From Arcicella gelida (GTDB taxonomy: Bacteria > Bacteroidota > Bacteroidia > Cytophagales > Spirosomataceae), in the NCBI RefSeq assembly GCF_034931025.1, contig NZ_JAYGIL010000023.1, positions 34,509-98,508 of the forward strand: a stretch of 64,000 nt of DNA, in the 5' to 3' direction. A model generated the notes under the pieces. That model had not been told where the DNA came from and searched no databases. It saw only the letters and a program-made list of their open reading frames with translations. The position numbers and the translations under genes are program-made. Shown here in pieces: positions 18,463-25,870 of this stretch. Position 1 is the stretch's first letter, and each line of letters begins with the position of its first letter.

Positions 18463-18873
18463 ATGAAAAAAAGATTGTTCTCAAAATTTGCTTATTGGCT
18501 TGTGGCTATATTTTTCGTTTTATCAAGTTGCTCAAATCCTCAATCCGTTAAAAATATTGATAGTGACGAATTCAAAAAAATAATCGAAAGTAGCAATGCT
18601 CCGCTTGTTTTGGATGTAAGAACAGATATGGAAGTAGCATCAGGAGTTATTCCAGATGCTATGCAGATAGATTATACTGACGATAATTTTGAGCAAAAAA
18701 TAGCACAATTAGATAAAAATAAAACGGTATTTGTATATTGTGCTACAGGAGGAAGAAGTGCTGCGGCTGCCAGTGTTTTAGCAGGAAATGGGTTTAAGCA
18801 TGTTTATAATCTTGAAGGTGGTATTGAAGCGTGGAAGGAAAAAGGTTTTTCGGTTGTAAAAAATAATAATTGA
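18463..18873 (+). CDS. Rhodanese-like lipoprotein
   Basis: This is a single rhodanese domain of 136 aa behind a lipoprotein signal (hydrophobic WLVAIFFVL followed by lipobox LSSC, Cys23). It should therefore be anchored in the periplasm or outer membrane. The active loop VYCATGGRSAAA holds the persulfide-forming cysteine, and VLDVRTDMEVASGVIPDA is the usual domain entrance. It likely accepts or donates sulfane sulfur outside the cytoplasm. It begins an operon with the diheme cytochrome gene (stop and next start 8 bases apart) and the DsrE-like gene. The upstream Crp/Fnr-like site is the likely control point. Confidence 0.9.
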   Translation: MKKRLFSKFAYWLVAIFFVLSSCSNPQSVKNIDSDEFKKIIESSNAPLVLDVRTDMEVASGVIPDAMQIDYTDDNFEQKIAQLDKNKTVFVYCATGGRSAAAASVLAGNGFKHVYNLEGGIEAWKEKGFSVVKNNN

Positions 18874-18881
18874 TTGTCGTG

Positions 18882-19982
18882 ATGAAATCTTCAGAAATAC
18901 AAAAAACACTTAGTTCTTTGTCTTCCTCTTTTCGGTGGTTGTCGGGTACGATTGTCGCATTAGCATTACTTTTTGTTGTTTTTATATTTCAAATGACTTT
19001 GAGCGAAGTTATGCCTAATCAAACTGTAACCAGTACAGAAAATAAGCCAACTCTTGTAATACCTGATTCAAATTTTACGCATTTATGGCAAGCTCCAGCC
19101 GACTGGCGATTGATGCAAGTTGACCCTGAAACGAAGAAAAAAATACAATATGGCGAACAATTGATTGCCCATACCGCAGAGTATTTAGGACCAAATGGAA
19201 GTGTAAGAACAATATCTAATGGAATGAATTGTCAGAATTGTCATTTGGATGCGGGCAAAAAAGCTTGGGGAAATAACTATGGAGCAGTTGAAGCTACTTA
19301 TCCTAAATTTAGAGCTCGTTCTGGTAAGATTGAAAATCAAATTAAAAGAGTGAATGACTGCTTTGAAAGAAGTTTGAACGGAAAAGCTTTAGATTCAAAC
19401 AGCCGAGAAATGCAAAGTGTTTTAGCTTATATTAAATGGTTGGGGTCGGATGTTCCTAAAAAGAAAATACCTCGTGGAGCAGGTATTTTTAAAATTCCAA
19501 TGTTGAGTCGTGCCAGCGACCCCGCCAAAGGCAAATTGGTTTATGAAGCAAAATGCCAAACCTGTCACCAAGCCAATGGAGCAGGAGTACTAGCCGAAAA
19601 TGCAAAAGCTTATACCTATCCACCTTTATGGGGAAAACATAGCTATAACACAGGTGCAGGTTTGTACCGAATCAGTAATTTAGCGGGTTACGTAAAATAT
19701 AATATGCCTTTGGGCGTAAATTATGATAGTCCGCAATTAAGCAACGAAGAAGCTTGGGATGTGGCGGCTTTTATTAATTCGATGCCAAGACCTGAAAAGG
19801 ATTTAAGTAATGATTGGCCAGATATTGCCAGCAAACCCTTTGATCATCCTTTTGGACCTTATTCCGACCCTTTTTCGGAAGAACAACATAAGTTTGGTCC
19901 TTATAAAGCCATCAAAGATTGGCATAAAAGCCATGATAAAAAGAAAAATCAACTTAGTAAAACCCCAATAGCATCCTTATGA
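18882..19982 (+). CDS. Diheme c-type cytochrome, TsdA-like (probable thiosulfate dehydrogenase)
   Basis: The frame opens at a TTG at 18870 that overlaps the previous stop; the ATG at 18882 is the better start (366 aa). An N-terminal hydrophobic segment (~22-42) serves as anchor or signal. Two c-type heme motifs are visible, NCQNCHLDAG and KCQTCHQANGAG. Between them, VNDCFERSLNG carries the cysteine that in TsdA of Allochromatium is an unusual axial heme ligand. TsdA joins two thiosulfates to tetrathionate or catalyses the reverse. The SNLAGYVKYNMPLG stretch supplies a methionine suited to bind heme 2. The neighbours (rhodanese, DsrE-like, MBL-rhodanese) support a sulfur role. The exact reaction is inferred. 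Confidence 0.85.
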   Translation: MKSSEIQKTLSSLSSSFRWLSGTIVALALLFVVFIFQMTLSEVMPNQTVTSTENKPTLVIPDSNFTHLWQAPADWRLMQVDPETKKKIQYGEQLIAHTAEYLGPNGSVRTISNGMNCQNCHLDAGKKAWGNNYGAVEATYPKFRARSGKIENQIKRVNDCFERSLNGKALDSNSREMQSVLAYIKWLGSDVPKKKIPRGAGIFKIPMLSRASDPAKGKLVYEAKCQTCHQANGAGVLAENAKAYTYPPLWGKHSYNTGAGLYRISNLAGYVKYNMPLGVNYDSPQLSNEEAWDVAAFINSMPRPEKDLSNDWPDIASKPFDHPFGPYSDPFSEEQHKFGPYKAIKDWHKSHDKKKNQLSKTPIASL

Positions 19983-20407
19983 AAAATGTATTTATGGGCA
20001 TTTTTGCCTTATTATTAATGGCTTCAAGTTCATTGATGGCACAAAAACAGACAAGTATGAAAGAACACAAAATCGTATTTCATTTATCAACAGCAGATAC
20101 TTCTGCTTATCGTTCTTTAACGAAACAATTAAATAATGTTTTGGCAGTTTGGACGGACGCTAAATTAGAAGTAGTGATTCATAACAAAGGCATTGATTTT
20201 ATGCGGAAAGATAAAAGTGTTTTAGAATCAGAAATTCAAGCATTGAAAGATAAAGGCGTAATTTTTGCCGTTTGCGAAAATACCATGAAAGCTCAGAAAT
20301 TATCAAAAGACCAAATTTTACCACAAGCCATTTACGTACCTGTTGGTTTGATAGAATTAGCGTTAAAACAAGAAGAAGGTTGGTCTTACATTAAAGCAGG
20401 GTATTAA
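19979..20407 (+). CDS. Exported DsrE/DsrF-like sulfur-relay family protein
   Basis: This 142-aa protein has a signal peptide (FMGIFALLLMASSSLMAQ) and a DsrE-like alpha/beta fold (HKIVFHLSTADTSAYRSL, LEVVIHNKGIDFM). The candidate sulfur-carrying cysteine lies in FAVCENTMK, and the end VPVGLIELALKQEEGWSYIKAGY is typical of the exported DsrE group. Its ATG overlaps the cytochrome stop codon (ATGA), so the two are translationally coupled. A periplasmic sulfur carrier working with the rhodanese lipoprotein and the TsdA-like cytochrome is the likely role, inferred from context. Confidence 0.87.
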   Translation: MKNVFMGIFALLLMASSSLMAQKQTSMKEHKIVFHLSTADTSAYRSLTKQLNNVLAVWTDAKLEVVIHNKGIDFMRKDKSVLESEIQALKDKGVIFAVCENTMKAQKLSKDQILPQAIYVPVGLIELALKQEEGWSYIKAGY

Positions 20408-20417
20408 TTTTGGTCAG

Positions 20418-20433
20418 TGTAACATTTGTCACA
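20418..20433. promoter_or_regulatory. Crp/Fnr-like palindrome upstream of the outer-membrane barrel gene
   Basis: TGTAACATTTGTCACA is the best of three related sites, one mismatch from TGTGA-N6-TCACA. Its centre is about 30 bases before the box TAATTTTG at 20455-20462, which fits the Bacteroidota -7 consensus TAnnTTTG. A site near -42 is therefore expected. It lies 54 bases before the start codon. Confidence 0.65.
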
Positions 20434-20454
20434 AAACTTGGTTGGGGCTTTTTA

Positions 20455-20462
20455 TAATTTTG
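20455..20462 (+). promoter_or_regulatory. Bacteroidota -7 box (TAATTTTG)
   Basis: This is an exact match to TAnnTTTG, 25 bases before the ATG of the barrel gene. No well-spaced -33 TTG precedes it, which fits a promoter that depends on an activator bound at the palindrome 20418-20433. Confidence 0.5.
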
Positions 20463-20487
20463 AATTAATAACAATTCAAAACCATTA

Positions 20488-21885
20488 ATGACCAAACGAT
20501 TGAGAGTCTTTTTGCCCATTATCTTGATGATTTTGCTTCAAGGTTTTGGGCAAAATTCTTTAGCTTTCACTGTGAATCCTAAAGATTCCATCAACATTAA
20601 AGATTTTTTTATAAAAGGGAAGTGGAGTGGACAAAGCCGATTAATGACAATGGCTACCGACAACGAAGAACATCTTTCTGATTATGCTGCCACAGCCATT
20701 GGTTTTGGCTTGGCTTATCGTACTTTGGTATATAAAGGTTTTCAGTTTGGGATAAGTGCTTTTGTAAACCAAAATATTAATTCTCCAAATTTTACCAAAA
20801 TAGATTCTTTAACGAAAGCAGTCAATCGTTATGAAATAGGCTTGTATGATGTTGCGGATGTTAATCGAAAAGATTTATTGTTTCGTTTACAAGATTTTCA
20901 CTTAAAGTATCAATTCAAAAAAGGGACAATTATCTTAGGAAATTATTTGCCTAAGAATTTATTTATTAACCAACAAGATGGCAGGATGTCGCCAACTTAT
21001 GTGCAAGGTGTTGGAATAGACTGGAAAGTAAATAAACAATGGAAAATCAAGTCCGATTTGATTTGGCAGATTTCCCCACGTTCTACAACTCATTGGTATT
21101 CAGTTGAAAAATCCTTAGGTTATTATCCCTCTGGTGTAAATCCAGATGGGAGTAAATCTCAATATGCCAATCAAACACAAAGTGCTGGTCTTGGCATTTT
21201 AGAAATTTATTATCAACCCAAACCACAAATTACGATAATTTTAGGCGACATGTTGGTTGAAAATGTTTTCAATACAGCTTATCTGAAAACAGAATACAGC
21301 TTGCAAAAAGTAAATCATCGTTGGTTTTTCGGTACTTTATTAGTTCGACAAAATGCTACAGGAAATGGTGGAAATACTGATATTGCCAAAGCGTATTTTC
21401 CAGTCAATAATCGTTCATTGATTATCAATAATCGTTTAGGATATACTTTTGATACTTGGGAAAGCTCATTAAACTTTGGAAGAATTACGGGCGAAGGACG
21501 TTTTCTAATGCCTAGAGAATGGGGCGTTGAACAATTTTATACCTTTTTAGCCAGAGAAAGAAATGAAGGTGCGGGCGATGTTTGGGCTTATTCAGCAAAA
21601 TTAGGGAAATCATATTTCAAGAAAACGTTGAAAGTAGAATTGGGCTATGGATATTATCGTTATCCAGATGTGAAAAATACTCGTCTTAACAAATACGGTT
21701 TTGCAGATTATACACAGTTTGTTGGCAATATCAATTATCAGTTTTCAGGTTTTTTTAAAGGACTTTCGGCACAAGTATTATTTGTTAGAAAAGATAATCG
21801 AGGAGAAACGTACAACAATAAACGTTATGTAATTAACAAAGTTAATATGTCGCAATGGAATGTGATTTTCAACTATCAGTTTTAA
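20488..21885 (+). CDS. Outer-membrane beta-barrel protein (porin-like)
   Basis: This 465-aa protein begins with a signal peptide (LPIILMILLQGFGQNSLAF) and continues as alternating amphipathic strands. It ends in an aromatic C-terminus typical of outer-membrane barrels (SQWNVIFNYQF). Patterns such as FRLQDFHLKYQFKKGTIILGN recall OprD- or alginate-export-like porins, but I cannot assign a family with confidence. It has its own promoter with a Crp/Fnr-like site closely matching the one before the rhodanese operon, so it probably admits or exports a substrate of the sulfur module. That link is inferred. Confidence 0.75.
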   Translation: MTKRLRVFLPIILMILLQGFGQNSLAFTVNPKDSINIKDFFIKGKWSGQSRLMTMATDNEEHLSDYAATAIGFGLAYRTLVYKGFQFGISAFVNQNINSPNFTKIDSLTKAVNRYEIGLYDVADVNRKDLLFRLQDFHLKYQFKKGTIILGNYLPKNLFINQQDGRMSPTYVQGVGIDWKVNKQWKIKSDLIWQISPRSTTHWYSVEKSLGYYPSGVNPDGSKSQYANQTQSAGLGILEIYYQPKPQITIILGDMLVENVFNTAYLKTEYSLQKVNHRWFFGTLLVRQNATGNGGNTDIAKAYFPVNNRSLIINNRLGYTFDTWESSLNFGRITGEGRFLMPREWGVEQFYTFLARERNEGAGDVWAYSAKLGKSYFKKTLKVELGYGYYRYPDVKNTRLNKYGFADYTQFVGNINYQFSGFFKGLSAQVLFVRKDNRGETYNNKRYVINKVNMSQWNVIFNYQF

Positions 21886-21922
21886 TTTAAGAGGCTGTTT
21901 TCATTGAAAACAGCCTCTTAAA
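21886..21922. terminator. Perfect 17-bp bidirectional terminator
   Basis: TTTAAGAGGCTGTTTTC and its exact complement flank a 3-base loop between the convergent barrel and M61 genes. The flanking T/A runs serve both directions. Confidence 0.9.
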
Positions 21923-21925
21923 TCA

Positions 21926-23494
21926 CTATTCTCCTAACCAAGATTTTAAAATTTGTTCTTGTAATGGCGTTGATTTTTCTAGCCTTCCAATACTTAATTT
22001 TCTTTTTCCATTCAATTCTATTTCTTCTTTGATTCCTAGTCCAGCGAAGGCTAAATATTTACGATAATCCAACTCTTTGGTTGTATTAATGTATTCAAAA
22101 ACATTTGCTAAAGACGCACCGGCAGCTTGTTCGCAAGCGGTTTGGAATTCGGCATCGGTAAAGCCACGATTCAGTTTTTTATAATATTGCCAATACAATA
22201 AACGCATCACATCATCCAATGATTTCGTATTCTGACTAGCATTTCTGATAGCGAAATCTAGTAATAAACCAACCAAAGGACCTTTGTCGTAATATGAAAT
22301 TGTTTTGCCAACTTCTTCGCCTTGTGTACCAAAAGGTCCATCTTTCCAAGTGTTATAACTCGCCTGACTTAACGATTGGTAAAAACGTCCATTGTTATTT
22401 TCTACGGCATTGATATTATGTTCTAAATTATTGAAAAGCGTTTTTTCATCCATCAAGCCAGCTCTTTTTACGACTAAATATTCGTAGTAAACGGTCAATC
22501 CTTCACTTATCCAAAGTAAATTACTTCTGCTTCCTTTGTCATAATCAAAAGGGCCTAATTCAAAAGGACGAATGCGTTTTACATTATAATGATGAAAGTA
22601 CTCGTGTGCCAAAAAATTCATTACTTGTCCCATTGAAGCCGTGGTTGTCAGTCCTGTTCCGTCAAAACTCACCGTAGTATTATTCAAATGTTCAATCCCT
22701 CCCCTTCCTGGACCAATTCCAATAAAAGTATATTCATTATAAGGAATATCTCCCATGATTTTTACCGCTGAACCGACAATTTTTTCAAGATTTTCATTGA
22801 ATAAATCACGGTTAAAAGTACCCATTTTATAGGCAATAAATTGATGATTTATGCCCTTTACTTTAAAGCTAGGTAAGGATTCTAATTCGCCAATTAGTAA
22901 AGGACAATCATACAAAATATCGAAATCAGGTGCTGTAAATTCATTACTTTTCCCTGCTACTTTATCTAAACCAGTAGCAATCACATGCTTTGACTGATTC
23001 GTTAAAACCTTTACACTAACGGGAGTATTTAAAAATCCATCAACATACAAAAAGGTATTTGCACAAATTACATAAGCATGTTCGCTGTCTAAATAACTAT
23101 TTGCCACAAATTGTCTTTTCGTTTTGATGTCATAGCTAACCGTAAAATTTTTGTTTTTAGCACCAGTAAGCTTCCAAGTATTTTCATTGCTTTGTACAAT
23201 GTTTAGTTTTTTGCCTTGTTGGTCTTTTGCCGAAATATTTTCTAGCGATTTGGCATAATCCATTATTTGATAATAGCCCGGCATCCACTTTGGCATTTTC
23301 AGCGATAAAGTATCTTGCGACCAGCCATTTCCTTTTAACTCTACATGAAATGTATGATTTTCAGGCTGAGGCATTGATAATGTATAAGCTAACGTTTTTT
23401 TGTTTTGAGCTTTAGCAGTAAGAGTAATTGTTGTAGTGAAGATTAATAATAATATGAATGAAACATATTTTGGGAATGTATTCGTTTTTTTCAT
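21926..23494 (-). CDS. M61 family metallopeptidase (glycyl aminopeptidase-like)
   Basis: This 522-aa exported protein (signal FILLLIFTTTITLTAKAQ) has the M61 N-terminal beta domain (~30-200) and a gluzincin catalytic domain. Zinc ligands lie in FLAHEYFHHYN, and the third ligand is expected in WISEGLTVYYEY. Standard M61 peptidases of ~600 aa carry a C-terminal PDZ domain. Here the chain stops about 45 residues after the helical domain (KYLAFAGLGIKEE), so the PDZ domain is missing. The orderly C-terminus and terminator argue for a natural short form, not a frameshift. It should trim N-terminal Gly/Ala in the periplasm. It stands alone. Confidence 0.9.
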   Translation of the reverse strand: MKKTNTFPKYVSFILLLIFTTTITLTAKAQNKKTLAYTLSMPQPENHTFHVELKGNGWSQDTLSLKMPKWMPGYYQIMDYAKSLENISAKDQQGKKLNIVQSNENTWKLTGAKNKNFTVSYDIKTKRQFVANSYLDSEHAYVICANTFLYVDGFLNTPVSVKVLTNQSKHVIATGLDKVAGKSNEFTAPDFDILYDCPLLIGELESLPSFKVKGINHQFIAYKMGTFNRDLFNENLEKIVGSAVKIMGDIPYNEYTFIGIGPGRGGIEHLNNTTVSFDGTGLTTTASMGQVMNFLAHEYFHHYNVKRIRPFELGPFDYDKGSRSNLLWISEGLTVYYEYLVVKRAGLMDEKTLFNNLEHNINAVENNNGRFYQSLSQASYNTWKDGPFGTQGEEVGKTISYYDKGPLVGLLLDFAIRNASQNTKSLDDVMRLLYWQYYKKLNRGFTDAEFQTACEQAAGASLANVFEYINTTKELDYRKYLAFAGLGIKEEIELNGKRKLSIGRLEKSTPLQEQILKSWLGE

Positions 23495-23631
23495 TTCGAT
23501 AAAAAGCCTTGTTGAAGAAGATGAATTTAGGTTGGTTTAATTTCCAAATATTCATCATTATTCTTGAAAGACAAAGGAATCCTCAAAATTCAAGTAATTA
23601 TACTTAATGATGAATGAGTAAGGGTTGAGAG

Positions 23632-23868
23632 CTATTTAATCAAAAGACAATTCTTCATTAAATCCATTGCATATTTTATATAACCCGTTTCGATAGATTT
23701 TTTACCGTTGATAATGGCATAAAAAGTATTCACTTGAGATTCTTTCAAGGATAAATGTTTCATCATAGAATCTCTGAATCTACCCGACCTAAATTTTGCA
23801 TTGCGTCCTCTTTGAAGGGTTTTCCATTGTGCAGTAAGTATGGCGGGGACAAATGCTTTTTCTTCCAT
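23632..23868 (-). CDS. Small hypothetical protein, HTH-like C-terminus
   Basis: The open frame reaches 23892, but the ATG at 23868 (MEEKAFVPAIL) gives a compact 78-aa product. It is basic in the first half (QRGRNAKFRSGRFRDSMMKHL). It then shows a helix-turn-helix-like pattern (LKESQVNTFYAIINGKKSI) resembling the recognition region of Cro/XRE-type regulators. I do not recognise a family. It lies alone between the M61 peptidase gene and the fructan locus, codirectional with both. Codon use and the lack of an overlapping gene favour a real protein; DNA binding is a guess from the pattern. Confidence 0.5.
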   Translation of the reverse strand: MEEKAFVPAILTAQWKTLQRGRNAKFRSGRFRDSMMKHLSLKESQVNTFYAIINGKKSIETGYIKYAMDLMKNCLLIK

Positions 23869-24006
23869 GTTTGCTATTAAATTCCAGTGCAATTTACGAT
23901 TTATTTGGTTTCCCCCACGAGTTTTCTCATGGTTAATCGTGTTTAAGTTAAGTACTTTGGACTTTTTAGTTTATTATGAATGTTGGCTTAACATTCCTGT
24001 AAAAAG

Positions 24007-24039
24007 AAAAAAGATAGCCCTTACGAGACTATCTTTTTT
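24007..24039. terminator. Terminator of the fructan susCD operon
   Basis: An 11-bp perfect stem AAAAAAGATAG/CTATCTTTTTT with an 11-base loop lies 28 bases beyond the SusD stop on the minus strand. It is followed in that direction by a T-rich run. Confidence 0.85.
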
Positions 24040-24066
24040 GCAACAATAACCCAATTTATTCAAATA

Positions 24067-25773
24067 TTAATATCCCGGATTTTGTTTATACAAACCGTTA
24101 GTGAAAGTAATTTCCGCCTGTGGAATTGGTAAATACTCATCTCTGCCTGCCGTAAATTTAGCAGTTGCCAAATAGGTTCTTTTAGCTTTTTCTACATTGA
24201 TGTAGGCGTTCAACGTTGATTCTGCTATGCCCCAACGAACTAAATCAAAGAAGCGTGAACCTTCCGTGGCAAATTCTAAACGACGTTCCCATTGCAAAGC
24301 CTTACGAGCAAAATCTTGTGTCCAACCCGTTGTTGAATACTGTTTTACATTGTATTTTGAAGCAAAAGTGCCATCTGCTTTTTTCAATCTAGCAGTACTT
24401 TCTGAAGCTCTTTTTCTGATTTGATTGATGATAGGCAATGCTTTATCTTGCTGTCCTAGTTCAATATACGCTTCTGCTTGAATCAATAAAATATCATCAT
24501 ATCGAAGAATATCATAGTTTTTGGCAGTTCCCATAAATGGTCCTAGTTTGAAATATGAACCACTTGTCGCTAATTGTTGGAAACGCATCGAGTGGAAATT
24601 TCCATAAACACCCGCATCACGCACCCAGCTATTGCTGAAAGGTTTTGTGTTATCGTACTTATATGGATGTCCGTCGATACCAACTGTATGGTCAAGACGT
24701 GGGTCAACCGTTGCACTTGTTAAATCTACATTTCCAGTGTTAAAAGTATCGAATTTTGGTAAACCATTTTCATCTGTTGTGTGTGCATTTACCAAGTTTT
24801 GGCTTGGTGCATGAAAACCGCAACAGCCATATTGAGGCGCTCCGTGTGGGTAATTTAAACCATCTTCGAAACTCAAACGACCAGCAGTTGTTCCATCATT
24901 AATAGTAAACTGAATCGCAAAAATTGATTCTGGTCCATTTTCAGTTTCTGGCACAAAATTGTCAGCGATGTCGTTACTCAAACTGTACTTCCCTGAAGAA
25001 ATCACTGCTTGGGTTAAATTCACAACTTCTTGTAATCTCGTTTTATTGATATTGGTTACTTTGTGCGTTGCGTCCTGTTCATAAGCTTGATACAACTTTA
25101 ATTTTGCCAAATACGCCTGTGCCGCTACTTTGTTTGCTCTTCCAATTTCAGCTTGATTGGCTGGTAAATTATCTACTGCAAATTGAAAATCAGCAGCAAT
25201 TTTATTCCAAGATTCATCATTGCTCAAGGTATTTGATACTTTCAAAATGTCTTCTTCTGTTGCTGTTTCGTCAAAAATTGGAATATTTTTGTACAAAAGC
25301 TTCATCGTAAAATAACTATGGGCTCTCAAGAAACGTAATTCCGCCAAACGAATCTTTTTGTTCGGATAATTACTTTCAGAAAGTGTATTCACCGCACGCA
25401 AAGCCACATTACATCTTGAAATTGACTTAAAAAGGTTTTGCCAAGTACGTGTTACAAACGAACCCATTGTTGGCGTAACCAAATTATAATGCTCTAGTGC
25501 ATCAATTTCACCAACGTCGCCTGTTCCACCGCCACCTTTGTAGGCATCGTCTGAACGAACACTTCCATAAACCCAATTGCTGTAGATTGGACCAATCATG
25601 TCGCCATTACCAATTGCCGCATAAGCAGAGGTAACCAAGCCATCAATGGCTGTTGGAGAAGTTAAATCTGAGGATGATAACACACCCGTTGGCGTGTATT
25701 CTAAGGCATCTTTACAAGCATTTAAGCTAAGTAAGCCTGTAATTAATATGAGGGAAAATATCTTCTTTTTCAT
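24067..25773 (-). CDS. SusD/RagB family glycan-binding lipoprotein (fructan locus)
   Basis: The frame opens at 25830, but the ATG at 25773 gives a lipoprotein signal (MKKKIFSLILITGLL, lipobox LNAC), so 568 aa are assumed. It has the SusD architecture. The N-terminal SusD-like region includes RNVALRAVNTL-like helices (SRCNVALRAVNTL), followed by KIRLAELRFLRAHSYFTMKLLYKNIPI and the C-terminal RagB part (RYDDILLIQAEAYIELGQQDKAL, RRLEFATEGSRFFDLVRWG). It works on the cell surface as the lid of the SusC transporter and here likely binds fructo-oligosaccharides. It is the last gene of the porter-fructokinase-SusC-SusD operon. A hairpin-forming repeat lies between it and susC. Confidence 0.93.
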   Translation of the reverse strand: MKKKIFSLILITGLLSLNACKDALEYTPTGVLSSSDLTSPTAIDGLVTSAYAAIGNGDMIGPIYSNWVYGSVRSDDAYKGGGGTGDVGEIDALEHYNLVTPTMGSFVTRTWQNLFKSISRCNVALRAVNTLSESNYPNKKIRLAELRFLRAHSYFTMKLLYKNIPIFDETATEEDILKVSNTLSNDESWNKIAADFQFAVDNLPANQAEIGRANKVAAQAYLAKLKLYQAYEQDATHKVTNINKTRLQEVVNLTQAVISSGKYSLSNDIADNFVPETENGPESIFAIQFTINDGTTAGRLSFEDGLNYPHGAPQYGCCGFHAPSQNLVNAHTTDENGLPKFDTFNTGNVDLTSATVDPRLDHTVGIDGHPYKYDNTKPFSNSWVRDAGVYGNFHSMRFQQLATSGSYFKLGPFMGTAKNYDILRYDDILLIQAEAYIELGQQDKALPIINQIRKRASESTARLKKADGTFASKYNVKQYSTTGWTQDFARKALQWERRLEFATEGSRFFDLVRWGIAESTLNAYINVEKAKRTYLATAKFTAGRDEYLPIPQAEITFTNGLYKQNPGY

Positions 25774-25798
25774 TTTTTGAATCTGAGTTTGAATTTGT

Positions 25799-25870
25799 GC
25801 TTTAGGCTGTATGCTATAAGCATTAGGCAATTTTAATAAAGCCTACAGCTTAAGGCTTATAGCTTAAAGC
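25799..25870. repeat. Hairpin-forming GCTTTAGGC-type repeat between susC and susD
   Basis: The 97-bp spacer between the SusC stop and the SusD start is filled with repeated and inverted TAAGC/GCTTTAGGC elements that can fold imperfectly on themselves. The same GCTTTAGGC or GCCTAAAGC word occurs at 50659, 50680, 61301 and 61308. It may act in mRNA processing or differential expression of the two genes, or it may simply be a dispersed repeat. Confidence 0.5.

Noticed and set aside
18870..18881. TTG start of the diheme cytochrome overlapping the rhodanese stop
   Set aside because: The ATG 12 bases later gives a normal N-terminus; the TTG start would be less efficient and adds only four residues.
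21926..22070. Frameshift or truncation at the end of the M61 peptidase gene
   Set aside because: The PDZ domain is absent, but the gene ends just before a strong terminator and no PDZ-like remnant is seen in other frames.
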